Shown: positions 5,334 to 5,533 of the stretch, piece by piece
How the letters are laid out: the number at the start of each line of letters is the position of its first letter
Numbering within the stretch: the stretch's first letter is position 1
Assembly (NCBI GenBank): GCA_945901195.1
Contig: CAMDKB010000313.1
Span: 1 to 5,533 of the forward strand
Length of the DNA stretch: 5,533 nucleotides
Reading direction: 5' to 3'
DNA from: Rhizobium sp. Q54
GTDB lineage: Bacteria; Pseudomonadota; Alphaproteobacteria; Rhizobiales; Beijerinckiaceae
Notes under the pieces: generated by a model
The model's input: the letters and a program-made list of their open reading frames with translations, nothing else
Database searches by the model: none
What the model was told of the DNA's origin: nothing
Position numbers and translations under genes: made by a program

Positions 5334-5533
5334 AGGTCGTGTGAGGCTTTGGCCGGCGCTTGCGCAGATCGGCCGCGATCAGCGGCCCGAAATGATTCAC
5401 CCAACGCCGAACGCTCTCGTAGGAGACCGCGATACCCCGTTCGGCGAGCAAATCCTCGACATCCCGGAAGCTCAACGAAAACCGAAGGTAGAGTCAAATA
5501 GCCTGGTGGATGATCTCGGGCGGGAACCGATAG
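5332..5533 (-). pseudogene. IS6-family transposase N-terminal fragment with in-frame TGA
   Basis: Reading leftward from the window edge the minus strand gives YRFPPEIIHQAI, a TGA at 5494-5496, then LYLRFSLSFRDVEDLLAERG, then YESVRRWVNHFGP and KRRPKPHTTW. This is the N-terminal region of IS6-family transposases: a helix-turn-helix followed by the start of the DDE domain. In relatives the position of the TGA is a Trp (QAIWLYLRF), so a TGG-to-TGA change is likely. Homology ends at the Trp codon 5332-5334, just before the expected HLDEVY block carrying the first catalytic Asp. The true start lies beyond the right edge. It is dead by nonsense mutation and truncation. It borders the catalase fragment through copy B. 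Confidence 0.85.

Noticed and set aside
4838..5497. Single 219-residue minus-strand protein starting at TTG near 5497
   Set aside because: Its first 65-70 residues read IS6 sequence in a wrong phase; only the part from about 5290 onward is catalase.
5067..5501. 144-residue plus-strand frame opposite the catalase fragment
   Set aside because: Antisense to a clear catalase domain; only the short MNTWRTAA stretch may be meaningful, and that is listed separately.
1..5533. A new multi-gene defence, secretion or biosynthetic system
   Set aside because: Only rsgA is near-intact; the rest are truncated or frameshifted relics with no co-directional cluster of intact unknown genes.

Overview
The window looks like a gene graveyard from an alphaproteobacterium, probably of the order Hyphomicrobiales. 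That placement is an inference from the style of the IS1380 and IS6 transposase fragments, the large-subunit catalase tail and the MipA/OmpV-like tail; no marker gene fixes it. Only one gene looks near-complete: rsgA, a ribosome small-subunit-dependent GTPase, at 2923-3924 (+). Almost everything else is a truncated or frameshifted piece of a mobile element, a phage-type gene or a cell-envelope/stress gene.

Left part (1-790): the C-terminal end of an IS4-family transposase (1-132, +), then an internal piece of an IS1380-family transposase (about 210-527, +). Next comes a 143-bp MITE-like inverted repeat (609-751) that lies against the broken 3' end of a phage/plasmid helicase.

Phage/plasmid part (779-2700): a minus-strand SF3 (D5/P4-type) primase-helicase keeps its Walker A motif but lacks a credible start and the C-terminal third of the helicase domain. 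Upstream of it are an 11-bp direct repeat that may be an old IS end, and a frameshifted relic of a phage terminase large subunit (2501-2682, +). The two phage-type relics suggest a decayed prophage or integrated plasmid.

rsgA island (2670-4400): rsgA lies between an apparent IS6 transposase C-terminal scrap (+) and a frameshifted IS6 transposase relic (-), so both transposase tails point towards rsgA. The C-terminal tail of RsgA itself looks altered.

Right part (4460-5533): the C-terminal part of a MipA/OmpV-like outer-membrane protein (+, broken at a G9 tract) converges, with a 9-bp gap, on the C-terminal DJ-1/PfpI-like domain of a large-subunit catalase (-). The catalase piece is cut by an IS6 junction in which an apparent IS6 C-terminal scrap (+) abuts an IS6 N-terminal fragment (-) that has an in-frame TGA.

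I found no CRISPR array, tRNA, rRNA, toxin-antitoxin pair or intact defence system. The window mainly records repeated IS insertion and deletion; it is not a working new system.
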